Source of the DNA: JANPEF01 sp046596055
GTDB taxonomy: Bacteria; Eisenbacteria; RBG-16-71-46; DASYSL01
Direction: 5' to 3'
Length of the DNA: 40,281 nt
Assembly: GCA_046596055.1 (NCBI GenBank)
Contig: JBKJNH010000240.1
Coordinates: 1-40,281, forward strand
The notes beneath the pieces were generated by a model. The model searched no databases. It was given only the letters and a program-made list of their open reading frames with translations, and was not told where the DNA came from. The position numbers and the translations under genes are program-made. This document shows positions 29,392 to 37,616 of this stretch, one piece after another. The number at the start of each line of letters is the position of its first letter. Within the stretch, counting starts at the first letter, position 1.

Positions 29392-30411
29392 GTGCCCGTT
29401 CCCACCGCCGCGGCAGCCCGCGACCTCGTCTCCCGCTTTCGCGGGCGGCGCATCGCCGTCTTCGGCGACCTCATGCTCGACCGCTACCTGTGGGGCCGCG
29501 TCGAGCGGATCTCCCCCGAGGCTCCGGTTCCCGTCGTCGCCATCGACCAGGAGACGTTCTCCCTGGGCGGCGCCGCCAACGTCGCGAACAACCTGGCCGC
29601 GCTCGGGGCCGCGCCACGCCTCGTGGGTCTCGTCGGCGACGACGTCTCGGGCCGCACGCTGGCCGCGGATCTCTCCGCGCGCGGCGTCGACGTGACCGGC
29701 CTGGTCGTCGATCGCACGCGGCGCACGACCGTCAAGACGCGCATCATCGCCCACCAGCAGCAGGTCGTCCGCGCCGACGAGGAGGATTCGTTCGACGTCG
29801 CCGGGGCCGCCGCCGCCGGGCTCGACGCGGCGCTCGCGACCGCGCTCGACGGCGCCGAGGCGATCGTCGTCTCCGACTACGGCAAGGGCGCGATCACCGC
29901 CGCCGGGCTCGATGCGTTGCTCGCTCGCGCGGGCGTCAAGCGCGTGCCCGTCTGCGTCGATCCCAAGGAGACCCACTTCTTCTCTTACACCGGCGCGGCC
30001 GTGCTGACGCCGAACGTGCATGAGGCCGGCCGCGCGTTCGGGCGCACGATCAAGGACGACGCGACGCTGCTCGCCGCCGGCGAGGACCTGCGCGCGCGCC
30101 TCGACGCCGACGCCATGCTGATCACGCGTGGCGCCGAGGGCATGAGCCTGTTCGAGCGCGGCGGACGGCTGACGCACCTGCCGACCGTGGCGCGCGAGGT
30201 CTTCGATGTCACCGGCGCGGGCGACACGGTGGTCTCGGTGTATGCGCTGGCGCTGGCCGCCGGCGCCGAGCCGCCGCTGGCGGCGTACCTGGCGAACCAC
30301 GCGGCCGGGCTCGTCGTCCGCCATGCGGGCACCGCGGTGACCGACGGCGCGGAACTGCTGGCCTCGCTCGAGGCCTCGATCGTCACGGAGCCGACAAAGG
30401 CCGTGTCGTGA
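29392..30411 (+). CDS. hldA: D-glycero-beta-D-manno-heptose 7-phosphate kinase (HldA/RfaE1)
   Basis: Phosphorylates heptose 7-phosphate at C1 for LPS inner-core heptose. A cytosolic PfkB/ribokinase-fold enzyme of 339 residues. Seen: IAVFGDLMLDRYLWGRVERISPEAP (signature of HldE domain 1), SLGGAANVANNLAALGA, VKTRIIAHQQQVVRADEE, VCVDPKETH and the catalytic FDVTGAGDTVVSVY. GTG 29392 begins 16 residues before the conserved fold. It overlaps hldC by GTGA (30408-30411): the two halves of the E. coli fusion HldE are separate but coupled here. Supports an LPS-bearing envelope. Confidence 0.94.
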   Translation: MPVPTAAAARDLVSRFRGRRIAVFGDLMLDRYLWGRVERISPEAPVPVVAIDQETFSLGGAANVANNLAALGAAPRLVGLVGDDVSGRTLAADLSARGVDVTGLVVDRTRRTTVKTRIIAHQQQVVRADEEDSFDVAGAAAAGLDAALATALDGAEAIVVSDYGKGAITAAGLDALLARAGVKRVPVCVDPKETHFFSYTGAAVLTPNVHEAGRAFGRTIKDDATLLAAGEDLRARLDADAMLITRGAEGMSLFERGGRLTHLPTVAREVFDVTGAGDTVVSVYALALAAGAEPPLAAYLANHAAGLVVRHAGTAVTDGAELLASLEASIVTEPTKAVS

Positions 30412-30914
30412 GCGACGCGGGCCTCGTGCTCGATCGCGCGGCGGCCGCGGCGCAGGTGGAACAATGGCGCGCTGCGGGCGAGAGCGTCGTCTTCACCAAT
30501 GGCGTGTTCGACCTGGTGCATCGCGGGCATGTTGCTTCGCTCGCCGGGGCGCGTGCGAAGGGCGATCGCCTCGTGGTGGGCGTCAACGACGACGAATCCG
30601 TGCGGCGTCTCAAGGGCCCCAATCGCCCGCTCGCGCCGCTCGAGGACCGCATGGGCGTCCTCGCCGCACTGCGCGCCGTCGACCTGGTGACGCAGTTCGC
30701 CGAGGACACGCCCGAGGAACTGATTCGCGTGCTGCGGCCCGACGTGCTGGTCAAGGGCGCGGACTACAAGGTGGAGGACGTGGCCGGCGGGGCGTTCGTG
30801 CGTTCGTACGGCGGTCGCGTCGAGACGGTGGATCTGGTGCCGGGCCGCTCGACCTCGTCCTTCGTCGAGCGCGTGCTCGAGCGCTACGCTCGTTCCGACG
30901 AATCGCCGTCCTGA
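30408..30914 (+). CDS. hldC: Heptose 1-phosphate adenylyltransferase (HldC/RfaE2)
   Basis: Makes ADP-D-glycero-beta-D-manno-heptose from heptose 1-phosphate and ATP. A 168-residue nucleotidyltransferase with VFTNGVFDLVHRGHV (HxGH as HRGH), GVNDDESVRRLKGPNRP, RMGVLAALRAVDLVTQF and DVLVKGADYKVEDVAG, all typical of RfaE domain II. GTG 30408 overlaps the hldA stop. Ends 25 bp before the E1-beta gene, which has its own ribosome binding site, so readthrough is possible. The GmhA and GmhB steps are not encoded here. Confidence 0.94.
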   Translation: MSDAGLVLDRAAAAAQVEQWRAAGESVVFTNGVFDLVHRGHVASLAGARAKGDRLVVGVNDDESVRRLKGPNRPLAPLEDRMGVLAALRAVDLVTQFAEDTPEELIRVLRPDVLVKGADYKVEDVAGGAFVRSYGGRVETVDLVPGRSTSSFVERVLERYARSDESPS

Positions 30915-30939
30915 CATTCGAAGATCGAGGGGAGAACGC

Positions 30940-31917
30940 ATGGCGGATCGCACGCTGGTCCAGGCGGTGAACGACGGGTTGCGCGAGGGCATGCGTCGCG
31001 ATGCCGACGTCATCGTGCTGGGCGAGGATATCGGGAAGGCCGGCGGCGTCTTTCGCGCCACCGAGGGCCTGCTCGAGGAGTTCGGCCCCGGCCGCGTGCT
31101 CGACACGCCGCTGGCCGAGAACGGAATCGTCGGCGCGGCGATCGGCATGGCGCTGTACGGGCTCCGTCCGGTCGCCGAGATCCAGTTCTCGGACTTCATC
31201 TTCCCCGCCTTCGACCAGATCGTGTCGGAAGCCGCGAAGATGCGTTACCGCTCGAACGGGCAGTACAGCTCGCCGATCGTCGTCCGGGCACCCGTCGGCG
31301 GCGGCATCAAGGGCGGGCTCTATCACTCGCAGAGCCCCGAGGCCTACTTCGCGCACACGCCCGGCCTCGTCGTCGTCACGCCGAGCACGCCCGCCGACGC
31401 GAAGGGCCTGCTGATGAGCGCGCTCCAGTCGCCCGACCCGGTGATGTTCCTCGAGCCCAAGCGGCTGTATCGCACCGCAAAGGCCGACGTGCCCGACGGC
31501 GTGCACGAAGAGCCGCTGGGCGTCGCGCGCATCGCGTGCGAAGGCACCGACGTCACGGTGCTCACCTACGGCTCGATGACGCCGACCTGCCTCGAGGCCG
31601 CCGCCGAGTTCGCCGCCGCGGGCGGCCCCTCGGTCGAGGTGCTCGACCTGCGCACGCTCGTGCCGCTCGACGCCGCCGCGGTGCTCGCCTCCGTGCGAAA
31701 GACCGGGCGTTGCGTCATCGTCCACGAGGCGCCGCGCACCTGCGGGTTCGGGGCCGAGCTCGCGGCGCTCGTCGCCGAGCGCGCGCTGGGCTCGTTGCTG
31801 GGTCCAATCGCGCGCGTCGCCGGATTCGACACGCCGTTTCCGTACACGCTGGAACACGTCTACCTGCCCGATGCGCGCCGCGTGACCCGCGCCGTCGAGC
31901 ACGTCATGGCCGGATAA
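30940..31917 (+). CDS. 2-oxoacid dehydrogenase E1 component, beta subunit (branched-chain type)
   Basis: The beta subunit of the thiamine-dependent E1 that decarboxylates 2-oxoacids and reductively acylates the E2 lipoyl group. 325 residues, cytosolic. Seen: DADVIVLGEDIGKAGGVFRAT, RVLDTPLAENGIVGAAIGMAL, AEIQFSDFIFPAFDQIVSEA, YRSNGQYSSPIVVRAPVGGG, LYHSQSPEAYFAHTPGLVVV and EVLDLRTLVPLD. These resemble branched-chain 2-oxoacid dehydrogenase E1-beta more than pyruvate-specific forms. A GGGGAG precedes ATG 30940. Here it comes first, before E2 and E1-alpha, an unusual order. No E3 (lipoamide dehydrogenase) gene is in the window. Confidence 0.92.
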   Translation: MADRTLVQAVNDGLREGMRRDADVIVLGEDIGKAGGVFRATEGLLEEFGPGRVLDTPLAENGIVGAAIGMALYGLRPVAEIQFSDFIFPAFDQIVSEAAKMRYRSNGQYSSPIVVRAPVGGGIKGGLYHSQSPEAYFAHTPGLVVVTPSTPADAKGLLMSALQSPDPVMFLEPKRLYRTAKADVPDGVHEEPLGVARIACEGTDVTVLTYGSMTPTCLEAAAEFAAAGGPSVEVLDLRTLVPLDAAAVLASVRKTGRCVIVHEAPRTCGFGAELAALVAERALGSLLGPIARVAGFDTPFPYTLEHVYLPDARRVTRAVEHVMAG

Positions 31918-31926
31918 GGGGGCATC

Positions 31927-33117
31927 GTGGCATTCGAGTTCAAGCTGCCCGACATCGGCGAAGGCGTGGCCGAGGCGGAGATCGTGAAGTGGCTGGTCGC
32001 GGCGGGCGACGTCGTCGTCGAGGACCAGCCTCTGGTCGAGGTGCTCACCGACAAGGCGACGGTCGAGATCCCTTCGCCGCGTGCGGGGACCATCACGTCG
32101 CTCGGCGCGGCCGAAGGCGCCACGCTTCCGGTGGGGGCGGTGCTGGTGACGATTGAGACCGGCGGCGAGGTTGCTGTGTCCCCGCCTGCGTCTGCACATG
32201 TGCCTGCGGCGTACGCCTCCGTCGCCGCTCCTGCAGCGACAAATGTGGCTCCGCCGAGCCGTGTCGAAGCCGTTCCCGCCGCGCGTTCGCTGGCGAAGGA
32301 GAGCGGCCTCGACCTGGCGACCGTGACCGGCACCGGCCCGGGCGGGCGGATCACGCTCGAGGATGTGAAGGCCGCGCTGCAGGGTGGGGCTGCCGGTCGG
32401 CCGACCGCGGCGCCGGCAAGGCCCGCCTCCGGCGGACATGAAGAACGCGTTCCGCTGCGCGGACTCCGACGGAAGATCGCCGAGCACATGGTGCACGCGG
32501 CGCGCACGGTGCCGCACTTCACGTTCGTGGCCGAGGCCGACATGAGCCACGTCGTCGCGGCCCGCGGCGCGCTGAAAGCCTCCGGGGAGAAGATCACGTA
32601 TCTCGCGTGGATCGTTCGCGCGGTCGTCGCGGCCCTCAAGGAGTTCCCGTTGCTCAACGCGAGCCTCGACGACGCGGCGAACGAGATCGTGCTCAAGAAG
32701 CACTACGACATCGGCATCGCCACGGCGACCGAGGACGGCCTCATGGTGCCGGTGATCCACGGCGCCGACGGGCTCGACCTGTCGGCCATCGCACGGGAGA
32801 TCGAGCGCCTGGCGCAGGGGGCACGGGGCCGGAAGCTGGCGCTCGAGGACCTGACCGGCGGCACGTTCACGATCACCACCACGGGCGCGTTCGGCGGCCT
32901 GCTGGCCACGCCGATCGTGCACCATCCGCAGGTGGCGATCCTCGGCGTGCACGCTGTCACGCCGAAGCCGGTCGTGCGCGACGGGCAGATCGTGATCCGC
33001 GAGATGACGAACCTGTCGCTGTCGCTCGATCACCGCGTCGTCGACGGCGACGTCGGCGCACGCTTCCTGTACGACGTGATCGCGCGGCTCGAGCGCGTGG
33101 AGGAGCCCGCACGATGA
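31927..33117 (+). CDS. Dihydrolipoamide acyltransferase E2
   Basis: The core enzyme that carries the acyl group from E1 to CoA. 396 residues. A lipoyl domain occupies residues 1-80 with the lipoylated Lys43 in EVLTDKATVEIPS; an Ala/Pro-rich linker follows; a peripheral-subunit-binding domain at about 118-155 (ARSLAKESGLDLATVTGTGP, RITLEDVKAAL); and the catalytic domain from about 175, with His369 and Asp373 in LDHRVVDGD. One lipoyl domain only. GTG 31927 follows the E1-beta stop by 9 nt, with AAGGGG upstream. Its stop overlaps the ATG of E1-alpha (ATGA), so all subunits are made from one message. Confidence 0.94.
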   Translation: MAFEFKLPDIGEGVAEAEIVKWLVAAGDVVVEDQPLVEVLTDKATVEIPSPRAGTITSLGAAEGATLPVGAVLVTIETGGEVAVSPPASAHVPAAYASVAAPAATNVAPPSRVEAVPAARSLAKESGLDLATVTGTGPGGRITLEDVKAALQGGAAGRPTAAPARPASGGHEERVPLRGLRRKIAEHMVHAARTVPHFTFVAEADMSHVVAARGALKASGEKITYLAWIVRAVVAALKEFPLLNASLDDAANEIVLKKHYDIGIATATEDGLMVPVIHGADGLDLSAIAREIERLAQGARGRKLALEDLTGGTFTITTTGAFGGLLATPIVHHPQVAILGVHAVTPKPVVRDGQIVIREMTNLSLSLDHRVVDGDVGARFLYDVIARLERVEEPAR

Positions 33118-34220
33118 CGCACGAACTGCTGAGCCTGATGGAGGCCGACGGCTCGATGGATCCCGCGCGCGACCCGGGCATCGATCCGGCGACGCTGATC
33201 CGCATCTACGAGCACATGCTGCTGCTGCGCGTGCTCGACGTCCGCATGATGAACCTGCAGCGCCAGGGCCGCATCGGCTTCTACGGCACCGCCCTCGGCG
33301 AGGAGGCCGCGACGCTGGGCAGCGTGGCAGCCGTGCGCGACACGGACTGGGTGTTCCCGGCGCTGCGCCAGGGTGGTGCGCTGTTGTGGCGAGGGTTCAA
33401 GCTCGAGGCGTTCATCGCCCAGCTCATCGGCAACTCCGGCGACGTGCTCAACGGTCACCAGATGCCGTGCCACTACGCCGACCGCGGCGTGAACGTCGTC
33501 GCCTGGTCGTCCGTGATCGGCACCCAGTTGCCGCATGCGGTGGGGATGGCGTGGGCCGCACGACACAAGGGGAAGGACGACATCGCAGTCGCCTACCTGG
33601 GTGACGGTGCCACGAGCTCGGCCGACTTCCATGCGGCGATGAACTTCGCCGGCGTGTGGAAGGCGCCGGTCGTGTTCGTGTGCCAGAACAACCAGTGGGC
33701 CATCTCGGTCCCCGTCGAGGCGCAGACTGCGGTCGTCGAGCTGGTGCGCAAGGCCGACGGCTACGGCGTTCCCGCCGTGCGCGTCGATGGCAACGATGCG
33801 CTGGCCGTCTACCGTGCGGTCTCCGAGGCGGCGGCACGCGCCCGACGCGACGAAGGGCCGACGTTCATCGAGTGCGTGACGTTTCGCATGGGCGGGCACT
33901 CCTCGAGCGACGATCCCACCCGGTATCGCGACGACGCCGTCGTCGCCGCATGGAAGCTCAAGGATCCGGTCGTGCGCCTGCGCCGCCATCTCGAGGGTCG
34001 CGGCCTGTGGAGCGAGGAGAAGGAGACCGCCGCCAACGACGCGTGGAACGCGAAGGTGGGCGAGGCGATCAAGGTCGCCGAGGCCATGCCTGCGCCGGCG
34101 GTCGAGAGCATCTTCGACGGCGTGTACGCCTCTCCGCCGTGGAACCTGCGCGAGCAGCGCGACTGGCTGACCGCCGAAGGCGGCGGCCACGCGAAGGCCG
34201 AAGGGAGGTTTCCCCTGTGA
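33114..34220 (+). CDS. 2-oxoacid dehydrogenase E1 component, alpha subunit (branched-chain type)
   Basis: The thiamine-diphosphate-binding subunit of E1. 368 residues. The ThDP motif runs from GDGATSSADFHAAMNF to VCQNNQWAIS (GDG...NN). RMGGHSSSDDPTRYRDD matches the phosphorylation-loop region of branched-chain enzymes (HSTSDDSSAYR in mammals), favouring branched-chain 2-oxoacids over pyruvate. Also seen: RIGFYGTALGEEAATLGS, FPALRQGGALLWRG and GHQMPCHYADRGVN. ATG 33114 overlaps the E2 stop. Products would be branched acyl-CoA primers for fatty acids. The stop overlaps the GTG start of the next gene. Confidence 0.92.
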   Translation: MTHELLSLMEADGSMDPARDPGIDPATLIRIYEHMLLLRVLDVRMMNLQRQGRIGFYGTALGEEAATLGSVAAVRDTDWVFPALRQGGALLWRGFKLEAFIAQLIGNSGDVLNGHQMPCHYADRGVNVVAWSSVIGTQLPHAVGMAWAARHKGKDDIAVAYLGDGATSSADFHAAMNFAGVWKAPVVFVCQNNQWAISVPVEAQTAVVELVRKADGYGVPAVRVDGNDALAVYRAVSEAAARARRDEGPTFIECVTFRMGGHSSSDDPTRYRDDAVVAAWKLKDPVVRLRRHLEGRGLWSEEKETAANDAWNAKVGEAIKVAEAMPAPAVESIFDGVYASPPWNLREQRDWLTAEGGGHAKAEGRFPL

Positions 34221-35644
34221 GCATGATGCCGCCCAGCGGTCCCGGGGATCCGCGTCCTGGTGCGCCGCAACCCGGACTCACGACCGACGACCCGCTCGCC
34301 CGCGCCACCGCGCAGAAGGCCGAGGAACTCGCGCGCCGCATGAAGGCCGAGGGCGAGAAGCGCCGCGCCGCCGGCCGCACGACGCGCATCATCCTGTTCG
34401 CCGCGCTGCTTGCCATCACCGGCGGCCTGTGGTGGCTGTTCTCGCCGAAGTCCGCGACCACGCCCGTCGCGACATGGGAGCGCCGCGTCGCCGCGGGCAC
34501 GAAGGTGACCGGCCCGTCACTGGCCATCAGCCCCGACGGCAAGTGGTTCGCGCTCGCCTGGGCCGAGGGCGGCACGCTGTGGTGGATGCGCGGTTCGCGC
34601 GAGGTGACGGGTCGCTTCCGCTTCGATGCGCCGACGGCGGTGCCCGATCAGTTGCACCCGTTCACCGCGTTCGACGAGGATCCGCCCAAGGCCGCGATCG
34701 ACAACGAGGGACAGGTCGCCGTCGCGTGGATGACTCGCCCGGCGAGTCGCGCGGAGGGCTCCGTGATCGCCGTGGCGCGGCCGAACCTCGACCGCGACGG
34801 CGCGGTCGCGATCACGCGGATCGAGCCGACCGATCCCGCGGGGTTCTATCTCTGCGAGTCGATCCAGTACGACGACGACGGCGGCCTGCTTGCCGTGTGG
34901 ATCGACGCCGGATCGGCGGCGCACTCGCATGGCGAGGTCGGCACGCTGCAGTGCGCGACCGCGCCGGCGCAGGGCGCCTTCGAGACGACCGCGGTACTGG
35001 CCGACAGCGTCTGCGCCTGCTGCCGGACGTCGATCTCGTGGTTCGGCCCCGACACCTTCGCCCTGTCGTGGCGCGGCGTCGACGCGGCGAACTCGCGCGA
35101 CGTGCGCTTCGCGGTGCTGCGCGAGCGCGGGCTCGACGGCTCGGGCACCCCGACGCTGGATCCGCAGTCGCGCGCTCTCGTGCGCGAGGACGGCTGGAAG
35201 ATCGAGGGCTGCCCGTCGCACGGTCCCAGCGTCGCCGCGATCGGCGACAAGGCCGCGTGGATCGCCTGGTACACCGAGGGGACGCCGCGCGGCCTGTCGC
35301 TGGCGAAGCTCGACCCGCGTCACGGCGTCGAAGGGCTCCGCTGGGGCACGCGCGAGATGCTCGAGATCGACCCGCGCGAGAAGGCTGCCTACCCGAACGT
35401 CGTCACGCTGGGATCTGGCCGGCCGCTCGTCGTCTTCGAGGGCCCGGCGCCCGAGGGCGGCCGCGGCCTCTTCGGCCGCACGATGACGCGCACCGGCCTG
35501 GGCGCGCCGGTGCGATTCACCACCGCGACCCGCCCGTCGCGGCCCGTCGCCGTGCGCTGGGGCGGGAGCGGAGCGCTCGTCGCGTGGACCGAGTCCGACG
35601 AGATCGGCTCGCGCATGGCGATCGCGGAGTGGAAGGGGCTGTAG
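34217..35644 (+). CDS. Membrane-anchored sialidase-like beta-propeller protein
   Basis: A 475-residue protein with a charged cytosolic head (about 1-55), one membrane helix at about 56-76 (RIILFAALLAITGGLWWLF), and a large outer domain with repeats like SLAISPDGKWFALAWAE and GQVAVAWMTRP, the pattern of BNR/sialidase-fold proteins. The CxCC segment SVCACCRTSISW, then NSRDVRFAV and DGWKIEGCPSHGPSVA, matches a BNR-like group I know from other genomes; no sialidase catalytic Arg triad is evident. GTG 34217 overlaps the E1-alpha stop (GTGA) and has GGAGG 8 nt upstream, so it is the last gene of the dehydrogenase operon. Function unknown; CACC and GCPxxGP could form disulfides or a metal site. Confidence 0.78.
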   Translation: MSMMPPSGPGDPRPGAPQPGLTTDDPLARATAQKAEELARRMKAEGEKRRAAGRTTRIILFAALLAITGGLWWLFSPKSATTPVATWERRVAAGTKVTGPSLAISPDGKWFALAWAEGGTLWWMRGSREVTGRFRFDAPTAVPDQLHPFTAFDEDPPKAAIDNEGQVAVAWMTRPASRAEGSVIAVARPNLDRDGAVAITRIEPTDPAGFYLCESIQYDDDGGLLAVWIDAGSAAHSHGEVGTLQCATAPAQGAFETTAVLADSVCACCRTSISWFGPDTFALSWRGVDAANSRDVRFAVLRERGLDGSGTPTLDPQSRALVREDGWKIEGCPSHGPSVAAIGDKAAWIAWYTEGTPRGLSLAKLDPRHGVEGLRWGTREMLEIDPREKAAYPNVVTLGSGRPLVVFEGPAPEGGRGLFGRTMTRTGLGAPVRFTTATRPSRPVAVRWGGSGALVAWTESDEIGSRMAIAEWKGL

Positions 35645-35708
35645 TTTCGCGGTTGCTTCGGACGTCCTCCCGGCGCAATGATCGTCGGGCCGGGGGGAGG
35701 ATGGCTGG

Positions 35709-36437
35709 ATGAACGCTTTGCCCTTTCTGAAACTTCGCGCCCTCGCATCGCCGTTCCTGTTCCTGCTCACCGTCGCTCTCGCGACGATGCTCTCTGGTTG
35801 CTCCGAGGATGACTCCTCCACCGGGCCCGGGGACCTGCGTGTCTTCTATCCCCCCGATCTCATGGAAGTGATCGCGCCCGACTCTGCGGAGGTGGGCGAT
35901 ACCGTGGAGATCGTCGCGTGCATCTCCATCGGAGGCTGCCAGCCGGCCGAGCTCGCCGTGCTCACGGGACTCGAGTCGGGCTATGGCCGGGTGCAGCTCC
36001 TCGCCAGCCGACCCTTCAAGACCGGCACCTGCAACACCGGCATCTGGGGTGTCCCGTTGACCACGCGCGTGCCGATCGGCACCGCGGGAACCTGGCGTTT
36101 CGACGTGGTCGGTCGAACGAGCGAGTCGGTCGAGGTGGTGGTGACTTCGAGGGTCGAGGTCGTCTCGCGCGAGTCGGGCCGCGCGATCCCCGGAGACACG
36201 CTCACGGTTTTTCCGGTGACGCGCCGCCTCGATGATTTCTGGGATGTCGGGACCCCGCTCCGGAGCGGGATCGCGGACTCGATGGGAACACTGCGGATCG
36301 ATCTGATGGGGCTGAAGGCGGAGGACCGACTGCTGCTTCGCCGAAAATCACCGCGTGACGGAATGTGGACCGACTTCCCGTTCCTGGAGGCGCCTCCGGC
36401 GGATCAGAAAGTTGAGCGCGTGACCCTCTACTTCTAG
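35709..36437 (+). CDS. Putative lipoprotein
   Basis: A 242-residue exported protein with a lipoprotein signal: hydrophobic core SPFLFLLTVALATM and lipobox LSGC (Cys31), then SEDDSSTGPGD, an acidic linker. The mature part is beta-rich (VGDTVEIVACISIGGC, AGTWRFDVVGRTSESVEVVV), probably an Ig-like or beta-sandwich domain, with three further Cys. No family recognised. The start codon ATG 35709 has GGGGGGAGG 8 nt upstream. A palindrome-rich gap follows. Confidence 0.8.
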   Translation: MNALPFLKLRALASPFLFLLTVALATMLSGCSEDDSSTGPGDLRVFYPPDLMEVIAPDSAEVGDTVEIVACISIGGCQPAELAVLTGLESGYGRVQLLASRPFKTGTCNTGIWGVPLTTRVPIGTAGTWRFDVVGRTSESVEVVVTSRVEVVSRESGRAIPGDTLTVFPVTRRLDDFWDVGTPLRSGIADSMGTLRIDLMGLKAEDRLLLRRKSPRDGMWTDFPFLEAPPADQKVERVTLYF

Positions 36438-36514
36438 ACGTGCCCGCCAGCCAACGAGTCGTTACGGTAATTCCGGGACTCGCGTCGATGCCGCGGATGT
36501 GGATGGCGGACATG

Positions 36515-36546
36515 CAAAACAACATGCGCCGGGGCATGTTGTTTTG
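36515..36546. repeat. 32-bp hairpin around AACATGCGCCGGGGCATGTT
   Basis: Two 16-nt arms pair with a single mismatch (G28/G33 near the centre). Core identical in class to the palindrome at 5626-5649. The arms end AAAAC/GTTTT, so a transcript from either side would form a stem with a U-rich end, like a bidirectional terminator. Confidence 0.8.
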
Positions 36547-36596
36547 TTCCATTTTGCTCCATCGTGCATCGGGACCGGGCGAACGGACTCGGTGAG

Positions 36597-36612
36597 CTTG
36601 CGCCGGCGCAAG
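36597..36612. repeat. 16-bp palindrome CTTGCGCCGGCGCAAG
   Basis: Perfect; the same core as the two copies at 5505 and 5537. The flanking pair is G/T instead of A/T. Confidence 0.8.
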
Positions 36613-36662
36613 TTGGCACCCGCGATTCGCGCAGACCCGAGTCGCACGCGATCGTGCGAATC

Positions 36663-36682
36663 CACTGTCCCCGGGGACAGTG
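36663..36682. repeat. 20-bp palindrome CACTGTCCCCGGGGACAGTG
   Basis: Perfect and 5 bp after it lies the stop codon of the leftward cyclotransferase gene. GTCCCC-type palindromes of this kind are known near RAYT-type transposases in other bacteria. Confidence 0.8.
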
Positions 36683-36687
36683 AGTTC

Positions 36688-37161
36688 TCAATCCGCCGTC
36701 GCCACCGCCTCCACGGCGGCAATCGCCGCCGCCGCCACTCCGTGGTGTCTCATCCCGGTGAGGATCGCATCCCGATAGCGTCGGGACGGCAGGCCGGCGG
36801 GCTCGGCCTCGGGGCGCATCGCGTAGGTCTCGACGTCCTGCGTCCCGCCCTTCTCCATGTCGACGAACAGGGCGATCCGGTCGTACAGGTTCGACGCCTT
36901 GCCCGGGCCGTCGTATCCTTCGTACGAGTCGAGCGACGCGTAGTGCTCCCTGGTGATCGCGAAGACGACGCCGTGGACGATCGCCCCGTAACGCGGCTCG
37001 ATCGTCGCGACCGCGCCGGCCCAGTCGCGGCCGTAGCCGCGAAACGCAAGCGTGTAGCCGGGCAGCGTCGCGCGGCCGATCACACGATGGCCGGGGCAAC
37101 GCTTCGACATCTGCACGGGCTCGAGGTTCGAGCCGTAGGCGAAGTAGAGGGCCGATTCCAT
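36688..37161 (-). CDS. Gamma-glutamylcyclotransferase-like protein, paralogue 1
   Basis: A 157-residue GGCT/AIG2-fold protein. The N-terminal YFAYGSNLEPVQMSKRC is the substrate-binding signature; FRGYGRDWAGAVATIEP and GAIVHGVVFAIT follow. The catalytic Glu is present in ASLDSYEGYDG. Such enzymes cleave gamma-glutamyl amino acids to 5-oxoproline, or related amide bonds. It is about 45-50% identical by eye to the gene at 37617, with the shared tail GLPSRRYR...LTGMRHH. ATG 37161 is chosen because the conserved strand starts 5 residues later; the 12-residue longer frame is unsupported. Diverges from the RidA-family gene 47 bp away. Confidence 0.88.
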   Translation of the reverse strand: MESALYFAYGSNLEPVQMSKRCPGHRVIGRATLPGYTLAFRGYGRDWAGAVATIEPRYGAIVHGVVFAITREHYASLDSYEGYDGPGKASNLYDRIALFVDMEKGGTQDVETYAMRPEAEPAGLPSRRYRDAILTGMRHHGVAAAAIAAVEAVATAD

Positions 37162-37208
37162 CGGCACAGAGTGCACTCGCCGACCCCACCCACGCAAGAG
37201 GACCTGCC

Positions 37209-37613
37209 ATGCACGGCCCCGTGGTCACCACGACTCCGCCCGGGACGATGACGCCGATCGGTCCCTATCACCACGTCGCGCGCGCCGGATCGTTCATCAC
37301 CATCGGCGGGACGGCGGGCATCGATCCCGCGACCGGCGCGCTCGTCGGGCCCGACGTCGGAGCGCAGACAACGCGCATCGTCGAGTCCTTCCGCACGATG
37401 CTCGAATCCGTCGGATCGGACCTGGCGCACGTCCTGCACGTGAACGTGTTTCTCATCGACGTGGGGGACTTTGCGGAGATGAACGGCGCCTATGCCGCGG
37501 CGATGGGGGAGCACCGTCCGGCGCGGACGGCGATCGGCGTGGCGGCGTTGCCGATTCCGGGAGCGCGTCTGACGATGAACCTGACCGCCGTCACACGCGG
37601 CGACACGGGATAG
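37209..37613 (+). CDS. RidA/YjgF family protein
   Basis: A 134-residue trimeric chorismate-mutase-like fold. Seen: TPIGPYHHVARAGSFITIGGTAGIDPATGALVG, TRIVESFRTMLESVGSDLAHVLHVNVFLID, and the conserved Arg in RPARTAIGVAALPIPGARLTMN. That Arg binds substrate carboxylates; the Glu that activates water in RidA proper is replaced around MNLTAV, so 2-aminoacrylate deaminase activity is uncertain. It sits between two cyclotransferase-like genes pointing leftward. AGAGGA lies about 6 nt before ATG 37209. Confidence 0.88.
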   Translation: MHGPVVTTTPPGTMTPIGPYHHVARAGSFITIGGTAGIDPATGALVGPDVGAQTTRIVESFRTMLESVGSDLAHVLHVNVFLIDVGDFAEMNGAYAAAMGEHRPARTAIGVAALPIPGARLTMNLTAVTRGDTG

Positions 37614-37616
37614 GCG

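Larger units (their letters stand above)
36438..36687. other. Convergent intergenic gap carrying three palindromes
   Basis: Between the lipoprotein (rightward) and the leftward cyclotransferase gene. It holds a 32-bp hairpin, a 16-bp palindrome and a 20-bp palindrome of three different sequence classes, two of which also occur at 5505-5649. No coding frame is credible. Confidence 0.6.

Noticed and set aside
35700..35711. Three-codon ORF ATG-GCT-GGA-TGA before the lipoprotein
   Set aside because: The GGGGGGAGG fits the lipoprotein start at 35709 with normal spacing, so the mini-ORF need not be translated.
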